From the NCBI GenBank assembly GCA_963693305.1, contig OY855904.1:30823724-30887723 (forward strand): a stretch of DNA of 64,000 nt, given 5' to 3'. How positions within the stretch are numbered: position 1 is the first letter of the stretch; every line of letters begins with the position of its first letter. This DNA is from Meandrina meandrites (lineage: Eukaryota > Cnidaria > Anthozoa > Scleractinia > Meandrinidae). The notes below the pieces were generated by a model, which did no database searches, had not been told where the DNA came from, and saw only the letters and a program-made list of their open reading frames with translations. This document shows positions 46,701 to 57,819 of the stretch, one piece after another. The position numbers were made by a program, and so were the translations under genes.

Positions 46701-48324
46701 CTAAAAATAAAGCGGAATTACACGATATTAGAGTTGTAATAACAATTCTATGGCAGTTGCCTTAACAATTAGACCTGCCACTTGTGATAACGCTATTTCT
46801 AAGTTTTTGAAAAAGAAGCCAATGAATTTTTATTCTTTTATAGGCTCTTTTTACCTCCTTACAGGTTAAATTGTACTATGATATTAAACTGCACCAGACA
46901 ATGGACTATAAATAAAAGCAATAATTTGTGACTTGATTAATACTAAGAAAATTGACAAATATTTACAAAGCGTGAACTCAGTTAAGGTAACAGAAGCATT
47001 TCTTCCAACAATTTTTTTTTTGGTTCCTATCCGTGATCGTTGTTTCCCTACACCCTCCCGGTGCGAAGGGCATTGCTCTGTCACACAACTCCCGTAATCA
47101 CCGTCAAACAGAAAGAACTGAGAATAACCTCGCAAGTTAGAAGGATAAGAATAAACCCTGCCTTAGCCTTACAGGCACTCTGCAAGCTTAATTGGAAGTT
47201 TAGCTGTGAAACTTTGCGCCATTATGAAAGGTGTAAATCTTTTGAAATGCATATTCAATGAGGTATAATTGTAATGAATTTTGCTGTTCACGCCACTCTC
47301 GCCAGTTCTTGGATAATAAGCTCGGGAAACATGTACGGATCAGCTGGAGGCATAAAGTCAATTACAAAAGAAGAAGACCGAAGAAGGCATTGAGGTAAGT
47401 GATTTCACATCAGAAATCATTTAAACAAGTTCAGCCATCACAACAACAACAATGCAACATTTTAAAATTATGCAAATATCTCAATATCTCATATTTCAGC
47501 CGAAATTCGTTCAACTTCGAAGACTTCGTGTGATCTTCAAGCTAAATTACCCAAGCCAGTTTTTACATATGTTCTAGTACAATGTTTAAATACCTTATAG
47601 CTTAAGTTTGAGGAAAAACCAAGGTGTAGCACATGCTTAAAATTGTAATCGCGTCTTTCATGTTAAATCAATCTTCTGTCGCTTGAAAAATAAGCTGTTC
47701 TAAAATATTATTGTTTACCTTCCAGATTATCGCTAAGATGAAAATCTACCACTAAACTAGGAGTAAAAGTCTTCATAAATTAATACACTGGAAAAGATTT
47801 TCCCCAAATTCCACGCCTTTTGCATGCAAGCAAAGTTTTGCAAGCAGCCGATTTTGTCTCAAATTTTGGGTGTTTTGAAGTCGCCGACAGCAGAAATAGT
47901 TTTTCTTGATTTTCGCCAAATTGAAGCGGTCTTTGGAAAAACAAACTACACCACGTTTGTTCATTTGGTAATGCCTATCTATAGACAAAATATGAACGAA
48001 ATCAAAATTTTGACCCTGGCCGGGGATTGACTGAATTTTGTGGGCATTTGCTCTTAACAACTTCTCAGTTCTAAAGAAATGCCGCAGCAAATTTGATTGT
48101 CTCATCAACGACATGCTAATTATTCACTATCTAAAGCCAACTTTAAACGTGCAAAGTGATTCCATCCGCGCGAAACTATTTGCATAATCACGCAGCAAAT
48201 GTCTATTAAACTATTTTCCACAAACTAATTTATATTCATACCACGATAGAACACTTTACCTTGATAATGATGTTAGCTACATCGAAACGTCGGACAACTT
48301 TAGTTTTAATCAATAAAGTGTTTC

Positions 48325-48395
<71 letters not shown>

Positions 48396-51300
48396 TAAAA
48401 AATAATCAGGACATAAAGCTGTAAACAGAATCTTCTATTGATCGCTTGCAACCACGTGACAAGGCGGCCATGTTGGTGGTCAAAACAATAAAAAACTTTT
48501 TCGCAGAATTTGCATGATAAAAAAGTTTAGTTCCCAGCGGAGGAAAACGCTTTGTTGTTGTCCCCCAGCATGGCTGCCGTGACGTCAGTTGCAAGCCAGC
48601 AATAGTTCCTAAACTTTACAAATGATATATTCGATCAGATTCCAGTACAGCCTTATTCGCATGTGAACATATACAATTGCAACTAATAAGCGTCTAAAAT
48701 ACTTGAACCACCAATCAGAGGAACTGAGCACGCACGCGTGTCAAGCCGGCCAAGAAAACAGCGCCCGCTCAAAGATGGCACGGTTTTGAAAACATGGCTT
48801 CGGCTCTAGGACCCAAAGGACGTCTTGGTCAAAGGATGTTTGATGAAAGCGAGAGGAACAAATAAACAAGTGAAAAACATTAGAGCGGTAGAATGAGTAT
48901 TTCATCGTGGAGGCGAAAAACCATTTTAGAAAACGGACACGTTATATTAGTTATAATAGTCACGGAGCCAACACAAAGAGGCGAACATTGAATGACTGGA
49001 ACATTCAATAGAATTTAGCAGAAAGTCCAATATTTCGTAACGCTGTGATTAGCCAATTGAACTGAAGAGAGATGAATAAGCAAGAATGGCTATACCCGCT
49101 GCACCTGTGATTTTCTCGGTCACTTGCGAGTTTAGCTAGTCAGTTTATTCTCAACTTGTACCAGTGTTTTACGCCCGGTCACTAAGATTCTTAATTTTTT
49201 GCTGTTTATAGACGAGAATGAAAACTGTTAAAATCTAGTAATTTTTATTCACGAGCAGTGCGTTCGTTTTGAAATTTGCTGAAAAAAATCCACAGAGAGC
49301 ACTTTCTATAAGGTAATAAATGTTAATCTATTAACCGACGAAGACTTGCCAAATTTAATTATAACCAGAGAACTCACAGTTCTTCCACGGAGTGGCACTT
49401 CGCTTCTGACTGAACTAACGTTATGCTTAATCAAGTATAAAATTTGCAATGTAAGTAAGCTCTAACTGTTATTATAATTATTGTAAATTTGAAGTCGACC
49501 GATGTCAGTTATCAACTTCTGGTAACAAAACAGTTTTAAGCCACGTTTAATTAACACCTTTTAAACATGTTTTATACACCATGATTCCACAGCTGCTTAG
49601 TTAACTGACAGTTTAAAATTATTTTCTTCATAGACGTTGCTAGCTGTTTTTTGTCGATCGCCTTCAAATTTAGCACAATAACATCACAAGTTTGCGCTTA
49701 TTGGCCCTCTATGCAAAATTTTATCTTATTTTGCTTAACCAGGTTTTACTAAACGTGTTTTGTTGGTGTGAATGAGGTATATGTTAATCCAGTGAAGTTC
49801 AACTGGCAAAAACTTGTTAATTTGCTATTTCAGCTGCATGCAAGGAGCTTGCGCCATGGAGGCTTGCCGAAATCCCTCGTATTCTCGGCGTTCCGCCTTC
49901 TGTTGGATAGCAGCAGACTCGGCCGGAAACTATTTAAAATGTGGCGGAAAGGAGGAGTGCAGAGCGGCGGCACAAAATTGGGGTAACTGCAAGTTCGCTT
50001 CTTGTGCGTTTTACCGCGCCCCAAAAAGCTACGGAAAATCCTGCGAGGGCATGAATGCAAACAAGGTTAACCAACTGAAGAGTGAGTGTCGCAGGTACAG
50101 CTTCGAAAAATGGACAAGAGATTACAGCACACCTCGTCAACTATACTCAAAGTTCAATCCATGCGTTGGTCAGATCATTGAAGGGGAAACAAAGAAAGTG
50201 ATTAAGTACTGCTTGTGTTACAATTCATGTGGCAATAGTCAGACTGTAAAAGGCGACTGTGAGGTCCAAGGTCTGGATAGAAGATTAGACTTTGGTGCGA
50301 ACATGAAGACAACTTACAAGACAATGTATGTATCACTATATATTTTTGTATCCATGTTGACATAAAGAAATCCCGCTCGTTTTTTTTTTTTTTTAATTTA
50401 ATTAAACTTCCTGCAATTGATCATGTTGAAAAGCCATTTCGTTGACTATGGCTCGTAGTGCCGGTTAAGTCAGAATTAGATGTGCCCGTCTTTGGTGTTC
50501 TACCACAGCTATACCAAAAAATCTTAGTAAAAATTTGTACAAGCATTAACACTGAACAAATTGAGACTATTGTGAGAAAAACCTGAGAAAATATAAGATG
50601 ATCATGATGACGATGACGATGATGCAAGCCTTCATTGTTATCTATACACTTGCATTGAAGTTCCGTAATTCTGAGTCGAACTAATTTTTGCTATGTCATT
50701 CCCTCTTTTCCATTTTCCGAAGATGCAAGATTGATTGCCAACCAGTTGACAAGGTATGCTTGTAAGCCTATTAGAAATGACGCGATTTTCGTGTTATGTT
50801 TGTTGTTTGGTGGAGGGGGGGGGGGGGGATGGAGCAGGGGAACCCGCCCTTCTCGCGTCCCTTCCTTTCTATTTCCGATTGATTCTTGATTCTCTTGAAG
50901 GGCGGGGATGCAAAGCACAGTTCAAATTTTGTTTTTCGGAAACAGACATTTGTAAAATAAATACCTAATTGGGCATTTTATTGAGTGTTTCTCTCTCTCC
51001 TCCACCCAGCGTACCAGTCCCTTTCCTTAGGGTCTTCCTTAATTCTCCTATAACGTAGATCTCCCTCGTTGGATATCCTTACAAGTAAAACACCGGGTTT
51101 TTTTTCGATTGAGTGTGATAACAGTCATCAAAGCTCATCACAGTTTTTATTTCACTATATTCTCTACCCACAGTATGAGTTCTTGGCGGCACTAAAGCAC
51201 ACAAAACCGAATCGAGCTAACATAAAAGTGACCATCACAAAAGGAATGACGTCATCCAGGACCACATCAGCAGGCGGAAGTAGCAGTGTGACCGTGTCAG

Positions 51301-51584
51301 GTGAAGTCGGCGCAACCATACTTAATGTATTTTCAGCGAAGATAGGCGTCTCAAAAACAACAGGGTACGACTGGAGCAGCAGCTCCACCACCGGCAGTTT
51401 TGAACAAAGAAGTATTGAAATAAGTGTACCTGTGGATTCGGGAGACGAAGTTAAAGTGTACCAAGTCATTGGTAAGTGTGAAAACAGTGACGGTACCAAG
51501 TACACCATCAAGACGGCGAGATATGAGACCAGGGGGAAAAATGGTGAAACACTGAGCACATCTGATCTGCCCTTTGATGAATGA
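43713..51584 (+). CDS. copy D: secreted Cys-rich protein gene, possibly chimeric
   Basis: The body exons 49834-50329 (15 cysteines in the family spacing) and 51174-51584 (beta region, stop TGA) are intact and in phase. The only upstream signal exon is 43713-43807, with a donor GTTATAG|GTGCGT. It codes a basic start, a hydrophobic segment, and a mature start like that of copy E (RNRRY), not like A and B. Joined, the exons total 1002 nt, 333 residues. The 6-kb gap between exons carries a LINE remnant, two MITEs and a 2.8-kb inverted-arm element. The intron just before 49834 is of A/B type, which makes the signal exon look like a replacement. The 5' UTR donor at 41066 is mutated, so transcription may start elsewhere. 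The two parts may instead belong to separate broken genes. AATAAA lies at 51640. Confidence 0.6.
44150..44612 (+). mobile_element. LINE (non-LTR retrotransposon) ORF2 C-terminal remnant
   Basis: A broken frame reads RFRFLHRIIVTKKELKLYQ, then CIYCFNADSLEHTFIDC (a Cys-Cys-His-Cys zinc-binding motif typical after the RT domain). After a frameshift near 44440 it reads LLIIFVKQYIYASKNLQKEL. This order matches the end of ORF2 in L1/CR1-like elements. Stops and frameshifts show it is dead. Confidence 0.7.
44865..45370. mobile_element. 506-bp MITE with gaatcatgaat subrepeats
   Basis: The left end gggggtggaagcagaatcat and the reverse complement of the right end (ending 45370) agree at most positions. 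Both ends carry direct runs of gaatcatgaatcatgaat. The interior has no recognised coding content. Confidence 0.7.
45481..48302. mobile_element. 2.8-kb element with long inverted arms
   Basis: The outer arms 45481-45572 and 48208-48302 are reverse complements (core cgtttcgatgtagctaacat). The inner arms, 45690-45965 and 47757-48010, pair over about 260 nt with roughly 5% differences. Part of the segment between them differs. The centre (45966-47756) is single copy and contains a CCCC-rich patch near 46510-46580, with no recognised gene. On the + strand at 48263-48291 a TGATAA, a GATGT/ACATC stem and GAAACGTC resemble an eroded hammerhead-like core. An 86-codon frame in each inner arm stays open. 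Confidence 0.7.
48325..48392. repeat. (AAT)n microsatellite
   Basis: About 22 AAT units with one interruption, at the right edge of the inverted-arm element. Confidence 0.9.
48434..48605. mobile_element. 172-bp MITE with CACGTGAC/GACGTCA ends
   Basis: The left end ctattgatcgcttgcaacca and the reverse complement of the right end share an imperfect inverted repeat of about 40 nt, including gcttgcaac and ggccatg-type sequence. It lies just upstream of A/B-type intron sequence in copy D. Confidence 0.65.
50815..50828. repeat. poly-G tract in intron 3 of copy D
   Basis: Fourteen consecutive Gs. Homopolymer length here should be treated with caution. Confidence 0.9.
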
Positions 51585-52129
51585 ATTGTATGCCATACTT
51601 TATAATTTATAGAGTTATAAGTTGTGTCAAACAATTGAAAATAAAGTGATTTTCATAGTACATCGGTACAGTTTACAATATTAAAATACTTCACCAAAGC
51701 TACCGTTTGTTGTGATGGTATTTTAAGCTTTACTGTGGAGAGCGCTACTGGGGTGATCTAAAATTGACGGATTTTAAAACGGCATTATTTTTTTTTTACG
51801 AAAACGTACTTCTCGCTTTCACTTGCTTCTATAACTTACTTTACGTAATGTTTATGAAATGGATCCGAAGTTATTATGGATCTCACTTGTGTGTGTTAAT
51901 TTAGGTTGTATATGTGTCAACTTAGAAAGTAGGCGCATTGTCTAAAGATTTTAAAAATAGAGAAATCCCTCGTAAGCGCCCAGCTCATGCATGATCAGCA
52001 AAACCTGGTTTTTTTTATTCATATAAGAAAACTTGGTTAATGCTTTGGTATGTAGCTTAAGTTACACCTAATTGAAGAAATGTTAACCATGTGTAAAGCA
52101 TAAACCCTAAACGATGTGACCCAATGAGG

Positions 52130-52380
52130 TTCTGGGCACTCCGGTTAGCCTACAGTTAGCTTAGGTAGCTTGCGGTTAGCTATCATATTGGGATAAGGGA
52201 GTTCTTGCTTGCACGGTTCACATGGCTTGCGAGTCATGCGAGGCATGCGAGCCATTCCGGTTAGCCTAACTAACACATTGGTTTGCCTAAATACCACATT
52301 GGTTAGCCTAAAAACACTCCGGTTAGCCTACAGATCGTTTAGTTAGCTTACGGTTAGCCTTTCTATTGGCATTATGGACT
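52130..52380. repeat. degenerate GGTTAGCCTA minisatellite, locus 1
   Basis: About ten imperfect copies of a 20-25 bp unit with cores ggttagcctaa, cattccggttagcc and gcgagccatt. The same family recurs at 60785-61340. Confidence 0.75.
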
Positions 52381-53214
52381 TCTTGCTCACATGACTCGCA
52401 TGGCTCGCTGGCTCGCAGAGTGTGTACAATATGCGAGCCAGATCTTTATCCATCTGTGAAGGCATTGACAGAAGATCCTCAGCTGACAGCGCAGTTTAAC
52501 TGAAGTGCGGCGTTTTCCCCCTTTGCTCCCAAAAAAAATCATCCAGTCACGAGGGGGACATTTGGGGGACCACCAAACACCGTAACACCGAAAAAAAAAT
52601 TCGGCAAATCCCGCAATACCGTGAACAAATTTGGAAAACCGCAATGTCATTATTAGCCATGCATGGTCAGCGCTTTCGTTGACACGGGGTAAAAAAAATG
52701 AGGCAAAAACGAGTGCAGAGACCGTGGAAACAATGACACCGCTTTTATTTCTTTATGAAACAATAAAATTGTAGATTAAAAAGAAGCATTTACTATCACT
52801 ACATTAACTCAAAGACAAATTAACTCATGTGACAGAAAAGGCTGCTGAACGCTGAAGACTGTTTCAGTTTGTTTCCGCAACGACCAGGCACCCAAATTTA
52901 GCCGGAAAACGAGAATAATAAGTTTTTGTACCGACTTTCGTTGACCAAAATGCTAAAAATACACATACCGCAAATTTGGAAAATACCGTAATACCGCAGT
53001 TCTTGATTCAAATTACCGAAATTGGCCAACACCTGAATATCGCAAGCCCCGATGTCCCCCTCAGTCATCTTTTTACCAAGTTCGTGTTCCGCATCAAAAT
53101 TTATGGATGGACTTGAACAAATTTATACTCTTAAGGAATAATTGAATCAAACCCAATAGAATCTCACGAACTCAGTAATTCAAGCTAGTAATAGCAACAG
53201 GCTCACCTCAACCT

Positions 53215-53549
53215 CATCTGTAAATACGTATCTGTAAAACAAAGTTAAAACTCAGTTCACAAACAGTTATTGAAACCAAAAGCGAATTCACTTTAATTCC
53301 TTACTTTAAATAACTAAAACAACATAACTTCCTAAAGACGATTGCTTATAAATTAAAAGGAAACCTGCTGGTGATGTTCTTTTCGAAGTTCTTTTTGGAT
53401 GGTTGTGGTAAAAAAGACATAGGTTTCTTAACCCAGCTTAAGACAATATAAGTTATGGACCGCTTTGCGATTTCGATGTTTTGTTTCTGGTATTCCCATC
53501 GGCTACGCTTCATACGGGTGGTGTACCCACAGATGCTAAGACAGCTCAC
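53215..53549 (-). other. duplicated minus-strand segment with splice-like signals, copy 1
   Basis: On the minus strand an open frame (53549-53346) codes a basic C-terminal stretch LPQPSKKNFEKNITSR. Further down, TTTGTTTTACAG and GGTTGAG|GTGAGCC look like an acceptor and donor near 53240-53205. The partner at 55020-55215 has LPKSVRKSFYKNMPRRIQKF, with TTTGTGTTACAG and GGTTGAG|GTAGGCC in the same order. The product and status are unknown. Confidence 0.3.
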
Positions 53550-54059
53550 CCCTCTGTACTGCAGGTTTTCTCAGCACGCGTCCTTCCGATTTCTATAAAC
53601 CACCTCCCACACGGACCAACGGATTAGCCCTAATGCCGTCATTGAATTCATTATTATCAGAAACCCATAAGGTTTCTGTTATTATCTAAACAGAAAAACT
53701 GAAAATCGCGCGGCTTCATAGTGCGGTAACTATTATCCCAAATAAGACATAACTGAATGCTAAATCTCTAAAAAATGGATGGAATTCACACCAGTTTTGC
53801 ACTACCAATTTGTTTTATTTGGAATGAATTTCTTGCGTGACCCCATAATGAATACGACATAGCTACAGAGACTGTTGGTGGCAATGGAAGCTGTGATTGG
53901 ATGGTTCTCGATAAAGAAAGGATTCTTAGTCAGTTAAAAAGCGTTTTATAGGGCTTTAATCAAAGCTTAGCACTTTTATACAACGGATTTCTGCCAATTT
54001 GTTTTTCTTATCGGATTGTAAAAATGGTTAATATTTATTTTGATATTTTGATCGATTGT

Positions 54060-54282
54060 ACACAATCCAGACAATTATTTAGTACAAGAAAGAAAATTAT
54101 GTCTTTGAACCCGCCCTCTTGTTCACTGGTTCACAGTGAAGCGATCGTGATTGGTGCAAAGAGCATTTTGCGAGTTTTGAATAATTCATGCGGGGCTTGA
54201 AATATCAAGAAAATATTCAACTTATAACCACAGTCTGAGAGGATTTAACAGCTTTTGAAGAAGAGTGGATCAGAATCGATCG
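54060..54282 (+). promoter_or_regulatory. promoter region and 5' UTR exon of copy E
   Basis: aagaaagaaaattatgtct and gtgaagcgatcgtGATTGGT (box at 54149-54155) align with the proximal promoter of copies A, B and D. The segment ending ATCG|GTAAGT at 54282/54283 occupies the place of the 5' UTR exon. The following intron reaches the CACTTTAG at 57800. Confidence 0.55.
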
Positions 54283-54949
54283 GTAAGTTCAAACTTAATT
54301 AAGGAATTTAATGGATAATAAAATGCGCTTTTCTTTTTGAGATTTTTGCTTATAGTCACACTCTTCATATTAGTGCAATAGCCCGACTGACTGTGTTTCA
54401 GTTTTAACCCTCATTCCAAGTTTATTCTCTTGCAAAGAAGCGACTAAGCGGGACTTCTTGAGTCACAAATTCACATTTAGATTAGACACCAATTTTGGAG
54501 CGTTTTTTGAAGACAATACGTGCATTATCAGCTATCAGCTTGGCGGGAGAATACTTTCACATCAAACAAATTCACATAATTTTACTCGCGTCAAATATTT
54601 TTTGTTTGAGTTTTTCATGCTCACGCTCAAATTATTTGTTCAAACGCGATGAAAGTAAATAGTCGCGGCTTAGAAAATTTTTCTCAGAAACACTCAAAAA
54701 TTCGAAATACTCGATTGTGCTTGAAGTACAAGAAGTCCCCGAGAGCAAGATCTAGAACGCAAAATGGCTTCCGCGACGCAGAAAGTCGCTGTAAATATAC
54801 TTCTTTTGAATGACTAGTCTAATAAAAAAAATATAGTTTTCTGAGAGGAGCTTCGTACCTGTATCTACCTTTGTTTAAAAACTAATGTTTCAAATACCCG
54901 ACATAAGATCGGAACTGCAGTTACTATGTCGACTTGATTTTCTTCAAAG

Positions 54950-55215
54950 CTTAGTAAACAAATGACCGAATCAAAACTAAATGGAATCTCACGGATTCAG
55001 GTTATATTTACAAAGTTAAAAAGTGCCGACAGGCCTACCTCAACCACCACCTGTAACACAAAGATAAAATTACAACTTCGAAAAAATTAATTACAGCGTA
55101 TCAAAAATGGCAAACTAGCCTTCAAGATCGCTCAAACAACTTAAATTTCTGAATCCTTCGTGGCATGTTCTTATAGAAGCTCTTTCGCACTGACTTTGGT
55201 AATTAAAGATGGGGG
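54950..55215 (-). repeat. duplicated minus-strand segment, copy 2 (partner 53110-53480)
   Basis: It matches 53110-53480 in block order: aatctcacg, cctacctcaacc/ctcacctcaacc, acaaagataaaa/acaaagttaaaa, then the basic-peptide coding stretch. Copy 2 keeps a short open stretch but has nearby stops. Confidence 0.55.
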
Positions 55216-56633
55216 TTTTTCCCCCAACATAGTCAATTCCCCTCTAACCTTCGAGACATCCATTTTTGAGTCTAATGCGCATGCGCTTTAGACTCTATGT
55301 AGTGGAAAAAAAGCTGTTAGCAATCCCAAGGGAATGGTTCGGGATCGATAATCGTCCCGTGTAATTGTGCTTAAACAATAGCCCGCCTCATTGCGGGCTT
55401 GGTGCGGTGATCGTAATCCAATCAGGAAGCAAGCATGCTGTTAACGAAGCAACGGTCGAACGGAGCTCGAGCACGACACGCACTTGTAAAAGAAATTGTC
55501 ATGTATGTAATTGGAATAAATGTTTTACAGTGCAAAATAATATGAATCCTCGTTTTCAAGTGTGAAGCCACTGAAAATGTTCTCCTTTCAGCTGCATGTT
55601 TTTTTATAATCCGTGGGAAACGCAACGTCGTGAAATCGACATCTTTTGATGAAAAATAATCCGGAAGTGACATTTGTGTTCATAAACAAAAAATAACTTT
55701 GAAAAGAAATGGAAAATTAAATAAAATTGTAGTCAGCAATTGATTGTTCAATTCAACTGAAGCAGGATTTGATTCACGAATGCAACTTTCATTAAAAAGA
55801 GGTTTTTTCACCATTCCAGATTCAATCTAGAGCTTGAAAACAAGACAGTGTAATCAAATTACATTTCGCGCGAAATTTGCATAAATATTGAAACTTGCCA
55901 AAAAGTAGTTAAGACAGAATGAAAACTCGCTTTAATAGTTATTGAATTCCGATCTGATTATTATTTCCATGTATTGACTATTTGGAAGCTGTTCTCAGTT
56001 CATTCAACTGCTTGTAGTGTTTAATAGACGTGAAAATATTTCGCTTAATTAAATTACATTCTGCACGCAATGTTTTCTTTGCTCTCCTGTGTCGAAACTT
56101 TAAAGGTAATTGAAATCTTTGTTGAGCAGTATTGCATAAATTGCAAAGGAATTGAAAAAATATATATTTTGGCTTATTTTGATGTGATTTAGGATATTTA
56201 GAATACTAAATAAGCGGGTACATCTTGTCTATCTATGGGGCGGACCATCATTTTTTTGGAAGCAGGGGGATGAAAATTTTTTCAAGACAAACAATTTTTT
56301 TTCTGTATCGTTGTCTGTGAAAACATTTTTTCCGGTGTCATCTTCCTGCAGACAATTTTTTTCAGGCCTGCAAAAAATTTAGTTGGGCTTTTTTTGCTTT
56401 TGCAAACAAATTTTTCAGGAGCTATTAATATACTTCGAAACAATAGGTAAATGCCTTAGCTAGAGTGTATACTCAAGTGTTGCATTCGATTTCATAGGTC
56501 TACTTTATACTTCCAAATATAGCCATTTCATTGACCTTAGAAATTAGCATGTTTTGTTTGCAAAAAGTGTAGTGAAAGTACGCTTTGTAGTGTTTTTGTA
56601 AATGGCAATTTGTAACTGATTTGTGTCGAATAA

Positions 56634-57048
56634 GGCCCAGTTCAGACGTCGTGCTTCTGCCGTGCCGAACTTAATTGCAATTCGGTTTGACTGAAGCACG
56701 ACACAAACACGACTCTGATTCAGACGTCGTGCAAGAGTCGTGCCGAATTCAGGATTTCAGGAATAACGTAACAATTAGTCAGTGGTGATCAAACAAAAAT
56801 GGCGCCGTAACTACCTCCGTCAAAATACATTTATATAATTTATGAATTTTGTTTGGCACGGCAGAAGCGCGACGTTTGAATCGCTCCCGTGCCAGAGTCG
56901 CGTAGCAGGGCAGAGCTTGTCGGACTTAATTGCTTTGCCTAACTTAATTTTTAGTTTGATTCAGGCGCCGTACTTCTGCCGTGCTTTTGTCGAGCTTAAT
57001 TCTTGAATTTAGATCGGCACGGCAGAGGCACGACGTCTGAACTGGGCC
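56634..57048. mobile_element. 415-bp PIF/Harbinger-like MITE with TAA target duplication
   Basis: The ends GGCCCAGTTCAGACGTCGTG and the reverse complement of the right end are identical over about 22 nt. TAA lies on both sides (56631-56633 and 57049-57051). A 3-bp TWA duplication and GGCC-type ends are characteristic of PIF/Harbinger. The interior carries further copies of the cagacgtcgtgc motif, and no transposase. Confidence 0.8.
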
Positions 57049-57104
57049 TAAGATACACTGTTATGAAAATAAAAACAATCATTGACCTTGGTCTTTGCGA
57101 CAAT

Positions 57105-57179
57105 GGCCGTTTTTATACTAGAGACGCGTTACCCGTCTGGACGAGCTTCGGCAAAAATTTTGTAAATCGTCCGGTTATC

Positions 57180-57210
<31 letters not shown>

Positions 57211-57290
57211 GTTACCCGTCTAGACGAGCTACTTTTCGAAACGCGTCTTGAACGACGGATTTCGAAAAGTAGCTCTTCTGGACGGGTAAC

Positions 57291-57321
<31 letters not shown>

Positions 57322-57396
57322 GATAACCGGACGAATTACAAAATTTTTGCCGAAGCTCGTCCAGACGGGTAACGCGTCTCTAGTATAAAAACGGCC
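57105..57396. mobile_element. 292-bp nearly perfect hairpin element
   Basis: The left arm from ggccgtttttatactagaga and the right arm ending ctctagtataaaaacggcc pair over about 140 nt with about four mismatches. Internal direct repeats (tctagtataaa, gacgcgttacccgtc) occur in each arm. The centre at about 57246-57252 is gaacgacgg-like. No clear target duplication was seen. Near-identity of the arms suggests a recent or homogenised element. Confidence 0.8.
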
Positions 57397-57819
57397 AATG
57401 TAACCTTTTTTTTGTCATGTCTGCAAACAGGAAAGTTAAATAGTCAAAGCGGACGGTAAACCGGCACATGTTGCTGGTATGTTAGTTTCTACCAATCAGA
57501 AGAGAAATGAAGACAGCACTTACCAGTCGTGGGTCATTCAGGGTCGTAAGTGGAAGTCGCGAGTCGTGGGTGTGAGCGAAGTCGTGTGTAGCATATAGAG
57601 CTTTAAAGAAACTTCTTTCCACGAGGGAGGACCTCAGAGGATGCCACTGGAATCCTGCAATTCGTCACTTACCTTTTTAATATAAAATAAACCGTCACAG
57701 CAGTGCTTTCTCCTTTGTTTGCCAAAGTTAGACCCGTGTAATAGGTTATGCGAGTAATATTGTTGTGGCGTAACTGTAATTTTTCATTTTCTCACTTTAG
57801 CAGACAAAACGTTTACACG

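Larger units (their letters stand above)
51585..54059. other. spacer between copies D and E
   Basis: It contains the 3' flank of copy D with AATAAA at 51640, a ggttagcc minisatellite (52130-52380), and a segment at 53110-53480 that is duplicated at 54950-55215. Apart from that weak candidate, no gene is seen. Confidence 0.5.
54283..57800. other. large 5' intron of copy E
   Basis: Inferred intron of about 3.5 kb. It contains the second copy of the minus-strand segment (54950-55215), a T-rich repeat at about 56250-56415, the Harbinger-like MITE (56634-57048) and the large hairpin (57105-57396). No coding exon of the family was found inside. Confidence 0.5.
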
